Positions 25,518 through 35,204 are shown, numbered from the stretch's first letter. The stretch: DNA of 64,000 nt from Cupriavidus lacunae (GCF_003353055.1 NZ_QKWJ01000006.1:1-64000); one strand, 5' to 3'. Numbers and translations: made by a program. Notes: generated by a model not told the origin, from the letters alone.

Positions 25518-26995
25518 GTGATCGTCTCCGGTTCGGCCGCGGCAGTGGCCGCATCCTTCATCGCTTCGTACTGATGCCACAGGTGGATGGCGGCATAGGC
25601 CCGCCACGGCGCCCATTGCGCCGTGCGCTCGTGCATCGCGCGTACGGTGCTGACGCCCAGCACCTTGCGCAGCGCATAGTCGGTGCCGGGGAAGGCATCG
25701 GGCCAGCCCAGCGCGCGCATGGCCACATACTGCGCGGTCCAGTCGCCGATGCCGTCGATCTCGCGCAGCGCCGCCACCGCCTGCTCCGGCGCCGCGTGCG
25801 CGTCGAGCGCCAGCGTGCCGTCGGCGACGCGTTGCGCCAGTGCCTGCAGCGTGCGCGCCTTGCCTGCCGGCACCCCGGCATCGCGCAGGGACTTCAGCGG
25901 CAGCGCGGCAATGGCCGCGGCGGTCGGGAACGTGTGGCGCAGGCCGTCCGGGGGCGTGCCGTCCAGCGGCTGCCCCGCGTGCTGCGCCAGCGCGGCCAGG
26001 ATGCGCCGCGCGTGCACCACCGAGATCACCTGCCCCACCACCGCGCGCACCGCGATCTCAAAGCCGTCGACGGTGCCCGGCAGGCGCACACCCGGCATCG
26101 CCTCGGCCAGCTCGCCCAGGTGCCGGTCCACCACGTCCGGGCGGCAGCCCAGGTCGCACAGCCGGCGCACCTTGCCCAGCGCCTGCGGAATCACCCGCGC
26201 CAGCGAGGCCGACAGCGTCACGCGCAGCACCAGCCGGCGCGGCATGTGTTCGATCCGTACCCAGCCGGTGTGCGCGGCGCCGCCGGCTTCCACCAGCAGC
26301 GTGCGCGCATAGGCGCCGTCACGGACCACTTCAATGCCGTCCACCGCGCGCGTGGCCAGGAAGCGCAGCCATGCGTCCCAGGCAAAGGGCGGGCGGTAGC
26401 CGAGATCGAACACCAGCCGGTCAGCAACGCCGTCGGCGGCGCGCCGGCGCAGCGCCAGCGGCGTCAGGCCGTAGCGGGTCTTCAGCACATCGTTGAAGCG
26501 CCGCACGCTGCCGAAACCCGCCGCCAGCGCCACTTCGGTCACGGGCAGCGCGGTGTCGGCCAGCAGCCGCTTGGCCAGCAGCAAGCGCTGCGTCTGCGCA
26601 TACTCCAGCACCGACACGCCGAACTGCGCATCGAACAGTCGTCGAAGGTGGCGCTCGGTCACGCCAATGCGCGCGGCCAGTGTGGCAACACTGCCTTCGG
26701 CCATGAAGCCCTCGTCGATCAGCGTCGCCGCGGCCTGCGCCAGCCGGCCCGAGATATCAGCCAGGCCGTGCCCGGGCGCCAGCTCCGGACGGCAACGCAG
26801 GCACGGGCGGAACCCATGCTTTTCCGCCGCCGCGGCACTTTCGTAGAAGGTGCAGTTCTCGCGCTTGGGCGTGCGCACCGCGCATACCGGCCGGCAGTAC
26901 ACCCCCGTGGACGACACGCCCACGAAGAAGCGCCCGTCGAAGCGGCGGTCGTGCGAGGCGACGGCCTTGTAGCAGGTATCGGGATCGAGGTTCAT
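25514..26995 (-). CDS. Ada-type regulator / AlkA 3-methyladenine DNA glycosylase fusion
   Basis: 493-residue fusion. Residues ~1-75 are the Ada zinc domain with C34, C38, C65 and C68; Cys34 corresponds to the methylphosphotriester acceptor of Ada. Residues ~80-180 are an AraC-type HTH (VATLAARIGVTERHLRRLF, then VTEVALAAGFGSVRRFNDVL). Residues ~195-490 are AlkA, with the helix-hairpin-helix REIDGIGDWTAQYVAM and catalytic Asp in PDAFPGTD. It senses methylation damage, activates transcription and excises alkylated bases. It is 4-base overlapped with ogt, giving a complete adaptive-response unit divided differently from E. coli Ada. Confidence 0.95.
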   Translation of the reverse strand: MNLDPDTCYKAVASHDRRFDGRFFVGVSSTGVYCRPVCAVRTPKRENCTFYESAAAAEKHGFRPCLRCRPELAPGHGLADISGRLAQAAATLIDEGFMAEGSVATLAARIGVTERHLRRLFDAQFGVSVLEYAQTQRLLLAKRLLADTALPVTEVALAAGFGSVRRFNDVLKTRYGLTPLALRRRAADGVADRLVFDLGYRPPFAWDAWLRFLATRAVDGIEVVRDGAYARTLLVEAGGAAHTGWVRIEHMPRRLVLRVTLSASLARVIPQALGKVRRLCDLGCRPDVVDRHLGELAEAMPGVRLPGTVDGFEIAVRAVVGQVISVVHARRILAALAQHAGQPLDGTPPDGLRHTFPTAAAIAALPLKSLRDAGVPAGKARTLQALAQRVADGTLALDAHAAPEQAVAALREIDGIGDWTAQYVAMRALGWPDAFPGTDYALRKVLGVSTVRAMHERTAQWAPWRAYAAIHLWHQYEAMKDAATAAAEPETIT

Positions 26996-27170
26996 GACGG
27001 CATGCTACCGCTACATGCACCCGCATACCCGCTGGATTCGGACATTTCCCTCTGGCGCGCGGGCGTGGGCTGCGGCACAGTGGCTGACAGGGACGGCGGC
27101 TAGAATGCGCTTCGTGCCTCACCCGCGAACTTTCTACCGCCCTCACTGCCACCGCCCGACCGGAGACGCC

Positions 27171-30017
27171 ATGCGCCGTACTGCCCTGCACCTGTCCTTG
27201 CTTGCTTCGCTTGCCTGCACGCCGGCGCTGGCGCAGCCGGTGCAGACCGCGCCCGCGGCGACATCTGCCAGGGCCACGCAGGTGACGTCGGTCGAAGGCA
27301 TCACCGAGTACCGCCTGCCCAACGGCCTGCGCATCGTGCTGGCGCCGGACGCGGCCAAGGCCAGCACCACCGTCAATATCACCTACCTGGTCGGCAGCCG
27401 CCATGAGAATTACGGCGAAACCGGCATGGCCCACCTGCTCGAGCACCTGCTGTTCAAGGGCACGCCGTCGCTGCCGGGCAAGACCATCCCGACCGAATTC
27501 GCGCGGCGCGGCATGAGCATAAACGGCACCACCGCGCAGGACCGTACCAACTACTTCGAGACCTTTACCGCCAGCGACGACAACCTGGACTGGGCGCTGC
27601 GCATGGAGGCCGACCGCATGGTCAACAGCGTGATCGCACGCGCCGACCTGGACAGCGAGATGACGGTGGTGCGCAACGAGATGGAAATGGGCGAGAACAG
27701 CCCCGGGCGCATGCTGATGCAGCAGACCATGGCCGCTTCCTATCGCTGGCACAACTACGGCAAGGCCCCGATCGGCGCGCGCAGCGACGTGGAGCAAGTC
27801 AGCATCGACAACCTGCGCGCCTTCTATCGCCGCTACTACCAGCCCGACAATGCGGTGCTGGTGGTGGCGGGCAAGTTCGATCCTGCCGCCACGCTGGCGC
27901 GCATCGAGCGTGACTTCGGACCGATTCCGCGCCCGCAGCGGGTGCTGCCGCCCGAGCATACCGTCGAGCCCCCGCAGGAAGGCGCGCGCGAGCTGGTGGT
28001 GATGCGCCCGGGCGACACCCGCCTGGTGGCCGCGCAATACCACGTCAGCCCGGGCGCGCACCCGGACGCCACCGCACTGTCGCTGCTGACCATCATCCTC
28101 GCCGACACGCCTGGCGGGCGGCTGTACAAGGCGCTGGTCGAACGCGGCCAGGCGGCCTCGATCGGCAGCGCGTTCTATGCGATGAAGGACCCCGGCGTGC
28201 TGCTGTTCATGGCGGAGACATCGAAAGACCAGCCGCTCGCCGCCGCGCGCGCGGGGCTGATCACGCAGGTCGAAGGCTTTGCCGACGCGCCCGTGACCGA
28301 GGCCGAGCTGGAACGCGCGCGCGTGCGCATGCGCAACGCCTTTGAGCAGTACATGAACGATCCCGGCGCGCTGGGCATTGCGCTGTCCGAGGCCATCGCC
28401 AAGGGCGACTGGCGACTGTTCTTCCTGGCGCGCGACCGCATCGAGACCACCACCCTCGCCGACGTGCAGCGCGTGGCGCAGAACTACTTCCAGGCTTCGA
28501 ACCGTACCCTGGGCGTGTTCCTGCCCGCCGAGCAGCCGCAGCGCGCGCAGGTGCCGCCGGCACCGGACGTCGCGGCGATGGTCAGCGGCTACCAGGGCAG
28601 GCAGGCGCTGGCCGCGGTGGCGGCATTCGACCCCAGCCCCGCCAATATCGAAACCCATACCTCACGCCAGGCACTCGCCAACGGCATGCAGCTGGCGCTG
28701 CTGCCCAAGCCCGCACGCGGTGAAGTGGTGAACGGCGTGCTGGTCCTGCACATGGGCGATGCGCAGAGCCTGCAGGGGTTGACCACGGTGGGCGCGCTGA
28801 CCGCCACCATGCTCCGGCGCGGCACGGCCGGCATGGACCGCCAGCAGATCGCCGACCGCATCGAGGCCCTGCGCGCGCGCGTCGGCATCTCCGGCAGCTC
28901 GGAGCGGGTAACGGTCAGCTTCGAGACTCGCCGCGCGCACCTGCCGGAAGTGCTGGCGCTGCTGCGCGACCTGCTGCGCGCGCCGACCTTCCCTGAAGCC
29001 GAGTTCGAGACGCTGCGCAAGACCAGCATCGCCGATATCGAAAGCATGCAGCGCGAACCCGGCGTGCTGGCATCCAATGCCCTGGGCCAGCACGGCGACC
29101 CCTATCCCGTGGGCGACCCGCGCCATGCCCGCACCATCGCCGAGAGCATTGCCGACCTGCAGGCCGCCACGCTGGCGCAGGTGCGCGACTTCCACGCCCG
29201 CTTCTACGGCGCGGGCCATGCGCAACTGAGCCTGGTGGGCGACTTCGATGCCGCTGCGGCCAGCGCGCAGGCAGCGCAGTTGTTCGGCGACTGGACGGCG
29301 CCACAGCCCTATGCGCGTGTCGACCGTCCCTTCGTGCCGATCCCGCCGGCCGAGTTCACGCTGCCCACACCGGGCAAGGCCAATGCCATCTACCTGGCCA
29401 TCAGCCCGATCGACCTGACCAGCGACGCATCCGACTATGCGCTGATGATGATTGCCAACCGCGTGCTGGGCGGCGCCAGCCTGCGCAGCCGGCTGGCTGA
29501 CCGGCTGCGCCAGCGGGAAGGCCTGAGCTATGGCGCGAGCAGCTGGGTGCAGGTAGGTGCGCTCGACCGCGCCGGCCGCTTCGGCGTGCGCGCGCAGTAT
29601 GCGCCTCAGAACCTGCCTCGCGTGCAGCGCGCCGTGACCGAGGAACTCGAGCGCTTCGTGCGCGACGGCATTAACGCCGAGGAACTGGCCGAGGCGGTCA
29701 GCGGCCTGTTGCAGCAGGGCATGGTCAGCCGCAGCAGCGACGCCGCGCTGGCCGGCATGCTGGTCAACCAGCTCTACCTGGGCCGCACCATGGCCTTTAC
29801 CGAGGAACTCGAGCAACGGCTGCGCGGCGCCACGCCGGAGACCGTCAACGCCGCCATCCGGCGCTACATGCAGCCCGGCGCCTTGTCACGCGCCTATGCG
29901 GGCGACTTCGCCGGCGCACCGGCGCAGGCGGGCGCACCCGGCACGGCAACGGGCACGGCAACGGGCAGCAGTGCCGGCAGTGACGGGGGCAGTTCCGAGC
30001 CGCCGGCGCGCCTCTGA
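27171..30017 (+). CDS. M16-family (pitrilysin-like) zinc metallopeptidase
   Basis: 948-residue exported peptidase with two M16 halves. Signal peptide residues 1-21 (start at the MRRTALHL methionine, 27171). The inverted zinc motif HLLEH is at 88-92, with further acidic ligands in VVRNEMEMGENSPG. The second half (from ~500) keeps the fold but lacks the HxxEH motif, as in pitrilysin-type proteins. It contains the substrate-binding RLRQREGLSYGASSWV segment. The C-terminus is a low-complexity Gly/Ala/Thr/Ser tail. It is predicted to degrade peptides in the periplasm. Divergent from the Ada-AlkA gene. Confidence 0.93.
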   Translation: MRRTALHLSLLASLACTPALAQPVQTAPAATSARATQVTSVEGITEYRLPNGLRIVLAPDAAKASTTVNITYLVGSRHENYGETGMAHLLEHLLFKGTPSLPGKTIPTEFARRGMSINGTTAQDRTNYFETFTASDDNLDWALRMEADRMVNSVIARADLDSEMTVVRNEMEMGENSPGRMLMQQTMAASYRWHNYGKAPIGARSDVEQVSIDNLRAFYRRYYQPDNAVLVVAGKFDPAATLARIERDFGPIPRPQRVLPPEHTVEPPQEGARELVVMRPGDTRLVAAQYHVSPGAHPDATALSLLTIILADTPGGRLYKALVERGQAASIGSAFYAMKDPGVLLFMAETSKDQPLAAARAGLITQVEGFADAPVTEAELERARVRMRNAFEQYMNDPGALGIALSEAIAKGDWRLFFLARDRIETTTLADVQRVAQNYFQASNRTLGVFLPAEQPQRAQVPPAPDVAAMVSGYQGRQALAAVAAFDPSPANIETHTSRQALANGMQLALLPKPARGEVVNGVLVLHMGDAQSLQGLTTVGALTATMLRRGTAGMDRQQIADRIEALRARVGISGSSERVTVSFETRRAHLPEVLALLRDLLRAPTFPEAEFETLRKTSIADIESMQREPGVLASNALGQHGDPYPVGDPRHARTIAESIADLQAATLAQVRDFHARFYGAGHAQLSLVGDFDAAAASAQAAQLFGDWTAPQPYARVDRPFVPIPPAEFTLPTPGKANAIYLAISPIDLTSDASDYALMMIANRVLGGASLRSRLADRLRQREGLSYGASSWVQVGALDRAGRFGVRAQYAPQNLPRVQRAVTEELERFVRDGINAEELAEAVSGLLQQGMVSRSSDAALAGMLVNQLYLGRTMAFTEELEQRLRGATPETVNAAIRRYMQPGALSRAYAGDFAGAPAQAGAPGTATGTATGSSAGSDGGSSEPPARL

Positions 30018-30159
30018 CATGCCTCTGACATACATGGAAAACAATACTCGGCTGGGCTGGCGCAGGCCGGGGGGCGCGGCCGGCGCAACATCCCGGCGGC
30101 GTGACCGGGAACAGTCGACCGCTGTCCGCTGCAAGGGCCTTGCCGCGACTCCGGGTTGA

Positions 30160-30175
30160 CTGTATATTCGTACAG
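30160..30175. promoter_or_regulatory. SOS (LexA) box
   Basis: CTGTATATTCGTACAG fits the LexA consensus CTGT-N8-ACAG exactly, with an AT-rich centre. It overlaps a TTGACT element at 30156 and sits 27 bases before the start of the hypothetical gene at 30202, the position expected for repression of that promoter. LexA of gamma- and betaproteobacteria uses this consensus. Confidence 0.8.
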
Positions 30176-30201
30176 TATAAGTCGATATAAAAGAGGTGTG
30201 G

Positions 30202-30579
30202 ATGTCAATCGTGCGAGCTGGCAGCAAGGCAGAAGCGCTCAGGCTTCTGGCCTCGGAAGGCGTGCTGGCGCTTGAGCTGGACTACGAGACGGGATGGCAG
30301 GACGCCGTCGAACTCGGCAGGCTCGGAGAAAAGCGCGGTATCAAGGTGCAGTATCGCGGACAAGAAAGCATCGCCGTCCGTTCCCGCGAAGCCCTGATCG
30401 AAGGGCTGGCCAAACCCAAGGGCACATTCCGTCAACGCAATCTCTATTGCCAGTTCGATCTTGGCACGCTGGCGGACAATGAACTGCTCGACCTCGAGGC
30501 CAAGGCCACGCGGCTCGGGGACTATATTCTCGCCGGCCACCTGCTGCGCGATGTCGATGGGGTGTGGCCGCAGCAATAA
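30202..30579 (+). CDS. Hypothetical protein, probably SOS-regulated
   Basis: 125-residue cytoplasmic protein that I do not recognise. It begins MSIVRAGSKAEALRLLASEG and contains YETGWQDAVELGRLGEKRGI and IAVRSREALIEGLAKPKGTF; mainly helical, no export signal. The start at 30202 follows AGAGG by five bases; a GTG at 30196 is in frame but worse placed. Base composition is a little lower in GC than neighbours. The LexA box directly upstream implies induction after DNA damage, so roles in division control, repair or phage/plasmid defence are possible, but nothing in the sequence decides. Confidence 0.8.
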   Translation: MSIVRAGSKAEALRLLASEGVLALELDYETGWQDAVELGRLGEKRGIKVQYRGQESIAVRSREALIEGLAKPKGTFRQRNLYCQFDLGTLADNELLDLEAKATRLGDYILAGHLLRDVDGVWPQQ

Positions 30580-30727
30580 GCGGCCATACCGCGAGCAAGC
30601 GGTGCAGCCGCGTTCGGACACGTCCGGGCACTGCCAAAGAAAGAGCCGCCAGGCAGGCGGCTTAAGTCACATTGCGCTGATCACACGGATAGCGCCAGGC
30701 GCATTGACCGCGTGCCCGGTGCCGCGG

Positions 30728-31291
30728 TCAATGCCACACGCGGGTAGCGTTGGCCCAGCGCGCCGCGCATGACTGCGCCACGGGCGCATCGATCGTATCG
30801 TTGGCAGCATCCGTTGCCGGCACCGCCGCGGCGGCCTCCAGCGCCGTGCGCCACAGCACCGCCGATACCAGCGTCTTGCATTGCCGGCGCTCGCCGTGCG
30901 CAAGCGCCAGCAGGCGCTCGTAGCCGTCCAGCACGATCAGCCGGTCACCGCGGCGCGGACGCAGCGACAGCGTATAGAGATGGTCAAATTCGCATTGCAG
31001 GCTGCCGCCGCTGACCGCGACCACGATCGCACCCGGCAACGCAATGCCGCTGGCCTGGACCTCGCCGCGCAAGCGCGCCAGGTGCGCGTGCGCGCGTGGA
31101 TCGCACGCGCCGCCCGCCATCTCCGCCGGCGGCGCGCTGAGCGCCATCAGCTCGGCTGGCGACACCGCCAGCGTATAGGCCTGCAGCGTGGGGCGATAGG
31201 TCGCCACCACGGCGCGCAGCCGGTGCGGCGCGTCGCCATCATGCCCTGCCTGCAGCGGGCTGGCCGGCTCGCGGAACTGCATCGTGTTCAT
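30728..31291 (-). CDS. Hypothetical protein, weakly DGQHR-like
   Basis: 187-residue protein without a confident family. A segment reading LPGAIVVAVSGG and then GDRLIVLDGYERLLALAHG recalls the ParB-like DGQHR fold (PGAIVL followed by IIDGQHRLLAL), but the key motif is DGYER rather than DGQHR, so this is only a suggestion. AGGAG lies six bases before the ATG at 31291. It follows the acyl-CoA dehydrogenase gene by 32 bases in the same direction and is probably co-transcribed with it. Confidence 0.7.
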   Translation of the reverse strand: MNTMQFREPASPLQAGHDGDAPHRLRAVVATYRPTLQAYTLAVSPAELMALSAPPAEMAGGACDPRAHAHLARLRGEVQASGIALPGAIVVAVSGGSLQCEFDHLYTLSLRPRRGDRLIVLDGYERLLALAHGERRQCKTLVSAVLWRTALEAAAAVPATDAANDTIDAPVAQSCAARWANATRVWH

Positions 31292-31323
31292 GTCGACTCC
31301 TGCCGCGCCGGGCGGTTGCATGG

Positions 31324-32481
31324 TCAGTCGCGCAGCAGTTGCTTGGCGATGATCAGCTGCTGGATCTGCGTGGTGCCTTCGTACAGGCGCAGCAGGCGCA
31401 CATCGCGGTAGAAGCGCTCGGCCTTGTATTCGGCGATATAGCCGGCGCCGCCATGGATCTGCACCGCGCGGTCGGCCACGCGGCCCACCATCTCGGTACA
31501 GAACATCTTGGTGCAGGAGGCCAGCATGCTGACTTCCGGATCGCTCTTGCCGGCAGGCTTGGCGTCGTAGCGCTGGGCGCAGTCGCGCACCATCGACAGG
31601 CCCGCGTACAGCTCGGCCTGGCTGTCGGCCAGCATGGCCTGGATCAGCTGGAAGTCGCCGATGGGCTTGCCGAACTGCTTGCGTTCCTTGGCATAGGCCA
31701 CCGCGTCGGTGATCAGGCGATGCGCCATGCCGCAGGCCAGCGCCGAGAGATGCAGGCGGCCGCGGTCCAGCACCTTCATCGCGGTCTTGAAGCCCACGCC
31801 CGGCACGCCGCCGATGATGTTGGCGGCCGGCACGCGCACGTTCTCCAGCACCACGTCGCAGGTCTTGGTGCCGCGCTGGCCCATCTTCTTGTCCGGTTTG
31901 CCCAGCGAAATGCCCGGGGCGTCGGCCGGCACGATGAAGGACGAGATGCCCGAGGCGCCCGCACCACCCGTGCGCGCCATCAGCGTGAAGGCGCCGGCGC
32001 GCGGCGCGTTGGTGATGAAGCGCTTGGTGCCGTTGATGACGTAGTGGTCGCCGTCGAGCTCGGCCCTGGTCTGCAGCGAGGCCGCATCGGAGCCGGCATT
32101 CGGCTCGGTCAGCGCGAACGAGATGATCAGGTCGCCGCTGGCGATGCGCGGCAGGTACTGCTGCTTCTGTTCCTCGGTGCCATCCATCAGGATGCCCTGC
32201 GAGCCGATGCCCACGTTGGTGCCGAACACCGAACGGAAGGCGAACGCGGTGTGGCCCAGGTCATAGACCACATCGCATTCCTGCGACATCGACAGACCGA
32301 TGCCGCCGTAGGCCTCGGGGATGGAGATGCCGAACAGGCCCATCTCCTTCATGTCCGCGACGATCTCGGCGGGCACGTCGTCGGTTTCCTCCAGCGTGTC
32401 TTCGGCGGGCTTCAGGCGTTCGTCGATGAAACGCTGCACCGAGGCGCGCAGCAGGGCAAAGGATTCTTGGTCAAGGGCCAT
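31324..32481 (-). CDS. Acyl-CoA dehydrogenase family protein
   Basis: 385-residue flavoenzyme that introduces a double bond into acyl-CoA in the cytoplasm, passing electrons to ETF. Signatures include ISFALTEPNAGSDAASLQTRA, GTKRFITNAPRAG and, near the end, VQIHGGAGYIAEYKAERFYRD. The usual catalytic Glu position falls in that C-terminal part (IAEYKAERFY), as in short- and medium-chain enzymes. Start at 32481, with CGGAGA upstream. It precedes a hypothetical gene. The acyl specificity is not predictable. Confidence 0.94.
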   Translation of the reverse strand: MALDQESFALLRASVQRFIDERLKPAEDTLEETDDVPAEIVADMKEMGLFGISIPEAYGGIGLSMSQECDVVYDLGHTAFAFRSVFGTNVGIGSQGILMDGTEEQKQQYLPRIASGDLIISFALTEPNAGSDAASLQTRAELDGDHYVINGTKRFITNAPRAGAFTLMARTGGAGASGISSFIVPADAPGISLGKPDKKMGQRGTKTCDVVLENVRVPAANIIGGVPGVGFKTAMKVLDRGRLHLSALACGMAHRLITDAVAYAKERKQFGKPIGDFQLIQAMLADSQAELYAGLSMVRDCAQRYDAKPAGKSDPEVSMLASCTKMFCTEMVGRVADRAVQIHGGAGYIAEYKAERFYRDVRLLRLYEGTTQIQQLIIAKQLLRD

Positions 32482-32613
32482 GGTGATTCTCCGGGTCAAG
32501 CCAGTACGTCAGTCTGGCCGCCTATGGTACGCCGCTCGCGTGATTTGACAATCCACTGTATTTTGGACAGAAGCGTCAATGAAATTTGACAATCCCGGCT
32601 AGACAAGCACCGC

Positions 32614-34392
32614 TCAAACCCTGGTGACGGACAACAAGCCCGCCACGCCGATGGCCAGCGCCGCCAGCGCATCGCCGGCGATCAGGCCCCCGCCAAGCAG
32701 CGACGCCGTGCTCATGTCCTGTGGCAGGCCCTGTCGGGGCGTTGCCGGCCTGGCCACGGCAGCGGCGACGCTGGCCACCACGCCGCCCGCGGCCATCCAT
32801 CCCGCGGCCGCCAGGTTGACGAAGCCGCCGAACGACGACGCATAGGGCGACGGCAGGATCACTGCATCGAGCAGGAAGTCCGCGGCCCGTCCGCCCCGGC
32901 CGGCCTGCGCAAAGTGCTGCCACGCCGGCCGGCCGAGGATGGCGCGGCGCAGCAGCGCCGTGGCCAGCCCGATCGCCAGCCCCGCCCCCACCGCCACGTA
33001 CTGGTCGGCACGGCTGCGCGACAGGCCATGCAGCACGCCCACGATCTTGTACGTCATGGCGGAGGTCCAGCGGGCCGGCTGCTGGTCGGCCGGCAGGCTG
33101 GTCTGGTCCAGCGCCAGTACCGGATAGGCTTGCAGGAACAACCGGGCCATCGCCACGGTAACCAGCGCGCCCACGACAATGCCCGCCACCTGGTAGCCGA
33201 ACTGCACCATGCGGTCACTGCCCAGCCGCCAGCCGGTGGAGCGGTCCTGCTGCATATCGCTGGCCTCGGCCGTGGCCACCAGCAATACCGTGGCGGCGAT
33301 CAGCCCGACATGCGGCGCACGCAGGCCGGCGGCGGCCATCAGGATCACCGACAGCACGAAGGCCGACGAGATCGGGTTCTGGTCGACCATGCCGACCGAG
33401 ATGCCATTGACCAGTGCAAACACCAGCACCAGCAGCACCGCCATCAGTTGGAAACCCAGCGGCTGCCCGAACCACGCCACGCCCGCCGCCACCGTGGCCG
33501 CGCCCCACAGCAGCGCCCAGGCCGCCACCCAGCCCATGCCCGGCCCGCGCCGCGGCGCAGGCCGCCGGGGCGCGCGCCACTGGTGCCACGCCTGCACCAG
33601 CAGCAGCCCCACATCGACCACGGCCGCCCCCATGATCATGCCCAGCGCAACCAGAAACGTGGCCTTGCGGTACGGCTCGCCCGGCGCCAGCCAGCCCGCG
33701 GCGACAAACCACGGCGTCATGGCCCAGCCGGCCAGCCCGCCCACCAGCGCGGCAACGCCCACGCGCGCGCCGACGATCATGCCGGCACCGAAGGTCGCGG
33801 CCGACAGGTCCATCGCCGCCAGCCACGGCACGCGCGCCGCGCCCAGCCCGCTGGCCAGGCCCAGTGCCATGCCGCCGCCCAGCCGCGCCACGGAGCGCCG
33901 CAGCAGCGCCGGATCGGTCAGCGCGCGCAGGATATTGGCCACCGCCAGCCCCGACGGGAAGGTCAGCTGCATCCGGTCCACCAGCAATGGCGTGTACAGC
34001 ATGCCCACGCCCACGCCGAACATGCCGATGCACAGCATGTAGAGCACCAGTTGCCACAGCGGCGGCTGCGCCATGCCCAGCCACGCCATCGCCTGCAGCA
34101 CCACGGCCATGCCACCCATGCCAGCCACCGACGCCGCCGCAGTCTGGATGTAGTTGGCACCGTGGCGTCCGGACGCCCCATAGCCAGCCGTCACCACCGA
34201 GCCGAGGATGCCCGCCAGCACCTGCCCGCCGACAAAGAAGCCCAGCGAGAAATTCATGTACGCGGCAGCGATGCCGCCCAGCGGCCCCAGCACCAGCATG
34301 CCGGCCGCGCCCAGCAGCACGTGGTACTGCCAACTGCCCGGCGGCGGCAGCCAGGTGGCGCGGGGGGCGGCATCGGTCGGGAGCGTGGGCAT
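32614..34392 (-). CDS. OPT-family oligopeptide/metal-siderophore transporter
   Basis: 592-residue inner-membrane protein with about 14-16 hydrophobic segments, matching the OPT family. Conserved parts include LTFPSGLAVANILRALTD and VDQNPISSAFVLSVILM, and the NISAG-like glycine-rich segments. Members carry peptides or metal chelates. The length is typical of bacterial OPT proteins. It stands alone, with no peptidase or metallophore gene adjacent to identify its substrate. Confidence 0.9.
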   Translation of the reverse strand: MPTLPTDAAPRATWLPPPGSWQYHVLLGAAGMLVLGPLGGIAAAYMNFSLGFFVGGQVLAGILGSVVTAGYGASGRHGANYIQTAAASVAGMGGMAVVLQAMAWLGMAQPPLWQLVLYMLCIGMFGVGVGMLYTPLLVDRMQLTFPSGLAVANILRALTDPALLRRSVARLGGGMALGLASGLGAARVPWLAAMDLSAATFGAGMIVGARVGVAALVGGLAGWAMTPWFVAAGWLAPGEPYRKATFLVALGMIMGAAVVDVGLLLVQAWHQWRAPRRPAPRRGPGMGWVAAWALLWGAATVAAGVAWFGQPLGFQLMAVLLVLVFALVNGISVGMVDQNPISSAFVLSVILMAAAGLRAPHVGLIAATVLLVATAEASDMQQDRSTGWRLGSDRMVQFGYQVAGIVVGALVTVAMARLFLQAYPVLALDQTSLPADQQPARWTSAMTYKIVGVLHGLSRSRADQYVAVGAGLAIGLATALLRRAILGRPAWQHFAQAGRGGRAADFLLDAVILPSPYASSFGGFVNLAAAGWMAAGGVVASVAAAVARPATPRQGLPQDMSTASLLGGGLIAGDALAALAIGVAGLLSVTRV

Positions 34393-34515
34393 GGCGCAGT
34401 GAGTGGGCCGAGGCAGTGTGCCTCTGGCGTAGCATAGGCCAAGGCAGTCCTGCCAGCGATGTGCAAGCCCGCCAGCAGGAAGACGAAGGCGCCGAGGACG
34501 CCGGCGCCTGATGCT

Positions 34516-34971
34516 TCAGCGGCGCAGCTTGTCCACCTGCACGCGCGCGCCATCGCGGCGCGCGGCGTCAGCCACCTCGTTGCTGACCACGGTCTGGCCG
34601 ATCGGCGCCAGCGCAATGCCAGCAAGCTTCAGGTGCTGGATCGCAAACGGGATGCCGATGATGGTCACGAAGTTGGCGACCGCCGCCATCACGTGGCCGA
34701 TCGCCAGCCACACGCCGGCAAAGACAAACCACAACACATTGCCCAACAGCCCCAGCGCGCCGGTGCCGACATCGTCGCGCCCGGTCAGCTCACGCCGGCT
34801 GATGGCCTGCTTGCCGAACGGGAAGAAGGTGAAGGTGCCGATCACGAAGCAGGCCTTGCCCCAGGGAATCCCGATGATCGAGATAAAGGCCAGCAGCCCG
34901 GCCAGCCACCAGGCCAGGCCCATCACCACGCCGCCAAGGATGAACCAGAGGAAGTTGCCGATTGCGCGCAT
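34516..34971 (-). CDS. YccF domain membrane protein
   Basis: 151-residue protein with two copies of the YccF domain: IGNFLWFILGGVVMGLAWWL with IIGIPWGKACFVIGTFTFFP, then GNVLWFVFAGVWLAIGHVMA with IIGIPFAIQHLKLAGIALAP. Four hydrophobic segments are expected in the inner membrane. Function unknown. Start at 34971 (MRAIGNFLW); the longer frame reads through an iteron-like motif and is spurious. Confidence 0.9.
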   Translation of the reverse strand: MRAIGNFLWFILGGVVMGLAWWLAGLLAFISIIGIPWGKACFVIGTFTFFPFGKQAISRRELTGRDDVGTGALGLLGNVLWFVFAGVWLAIGHVMAAVANFVTIIGIPFAIQHLKLAGIALAPIGQTVVSNEVADAARRDGARVQVDKLRR

Positions 34972-35069
34972 GCCGTTCTTTCGCGAGTGAGGAAGAGAAC
35001 ACGCATGATACGCAATGGTGTTGTGCCGGCATGCTTGCGAGACGGTCGCGGCACCGTCGCGGCACCAAA

Positions 35070-35088
35070 GCGTACCCGTTTCTGCGTG
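35070..35088 (-). repeat. Dispersed iteron-like motif
   Basis: Minus-strand copy of CACGCAGAAACGGGTACGC followed by TTTG. Identical in core to the copies in the rep origin 25 kb away. Confidence 0.85.
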
Positions 35089-35204
35089 CGTTGCCGGGAC
35101 CGGCAAAACGGCATCGTGGGCCGTTCGGAAAACGCGTTTGACCCTTGTTTATAGGCACATGCCACGATTCAGGACCCGTCGCAAATCCGCCCGCCGGAGG
35201 CAAA

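Noticed and set aside
34516-35106. N-terminal extension of YccF and many other short frames containing RNGYA, AETGT, KRVRF or PVSAC
   Set aside because: These peptides are the translation of the iteron motif in different frames, so extended starts and small frames built on them are artefacts.
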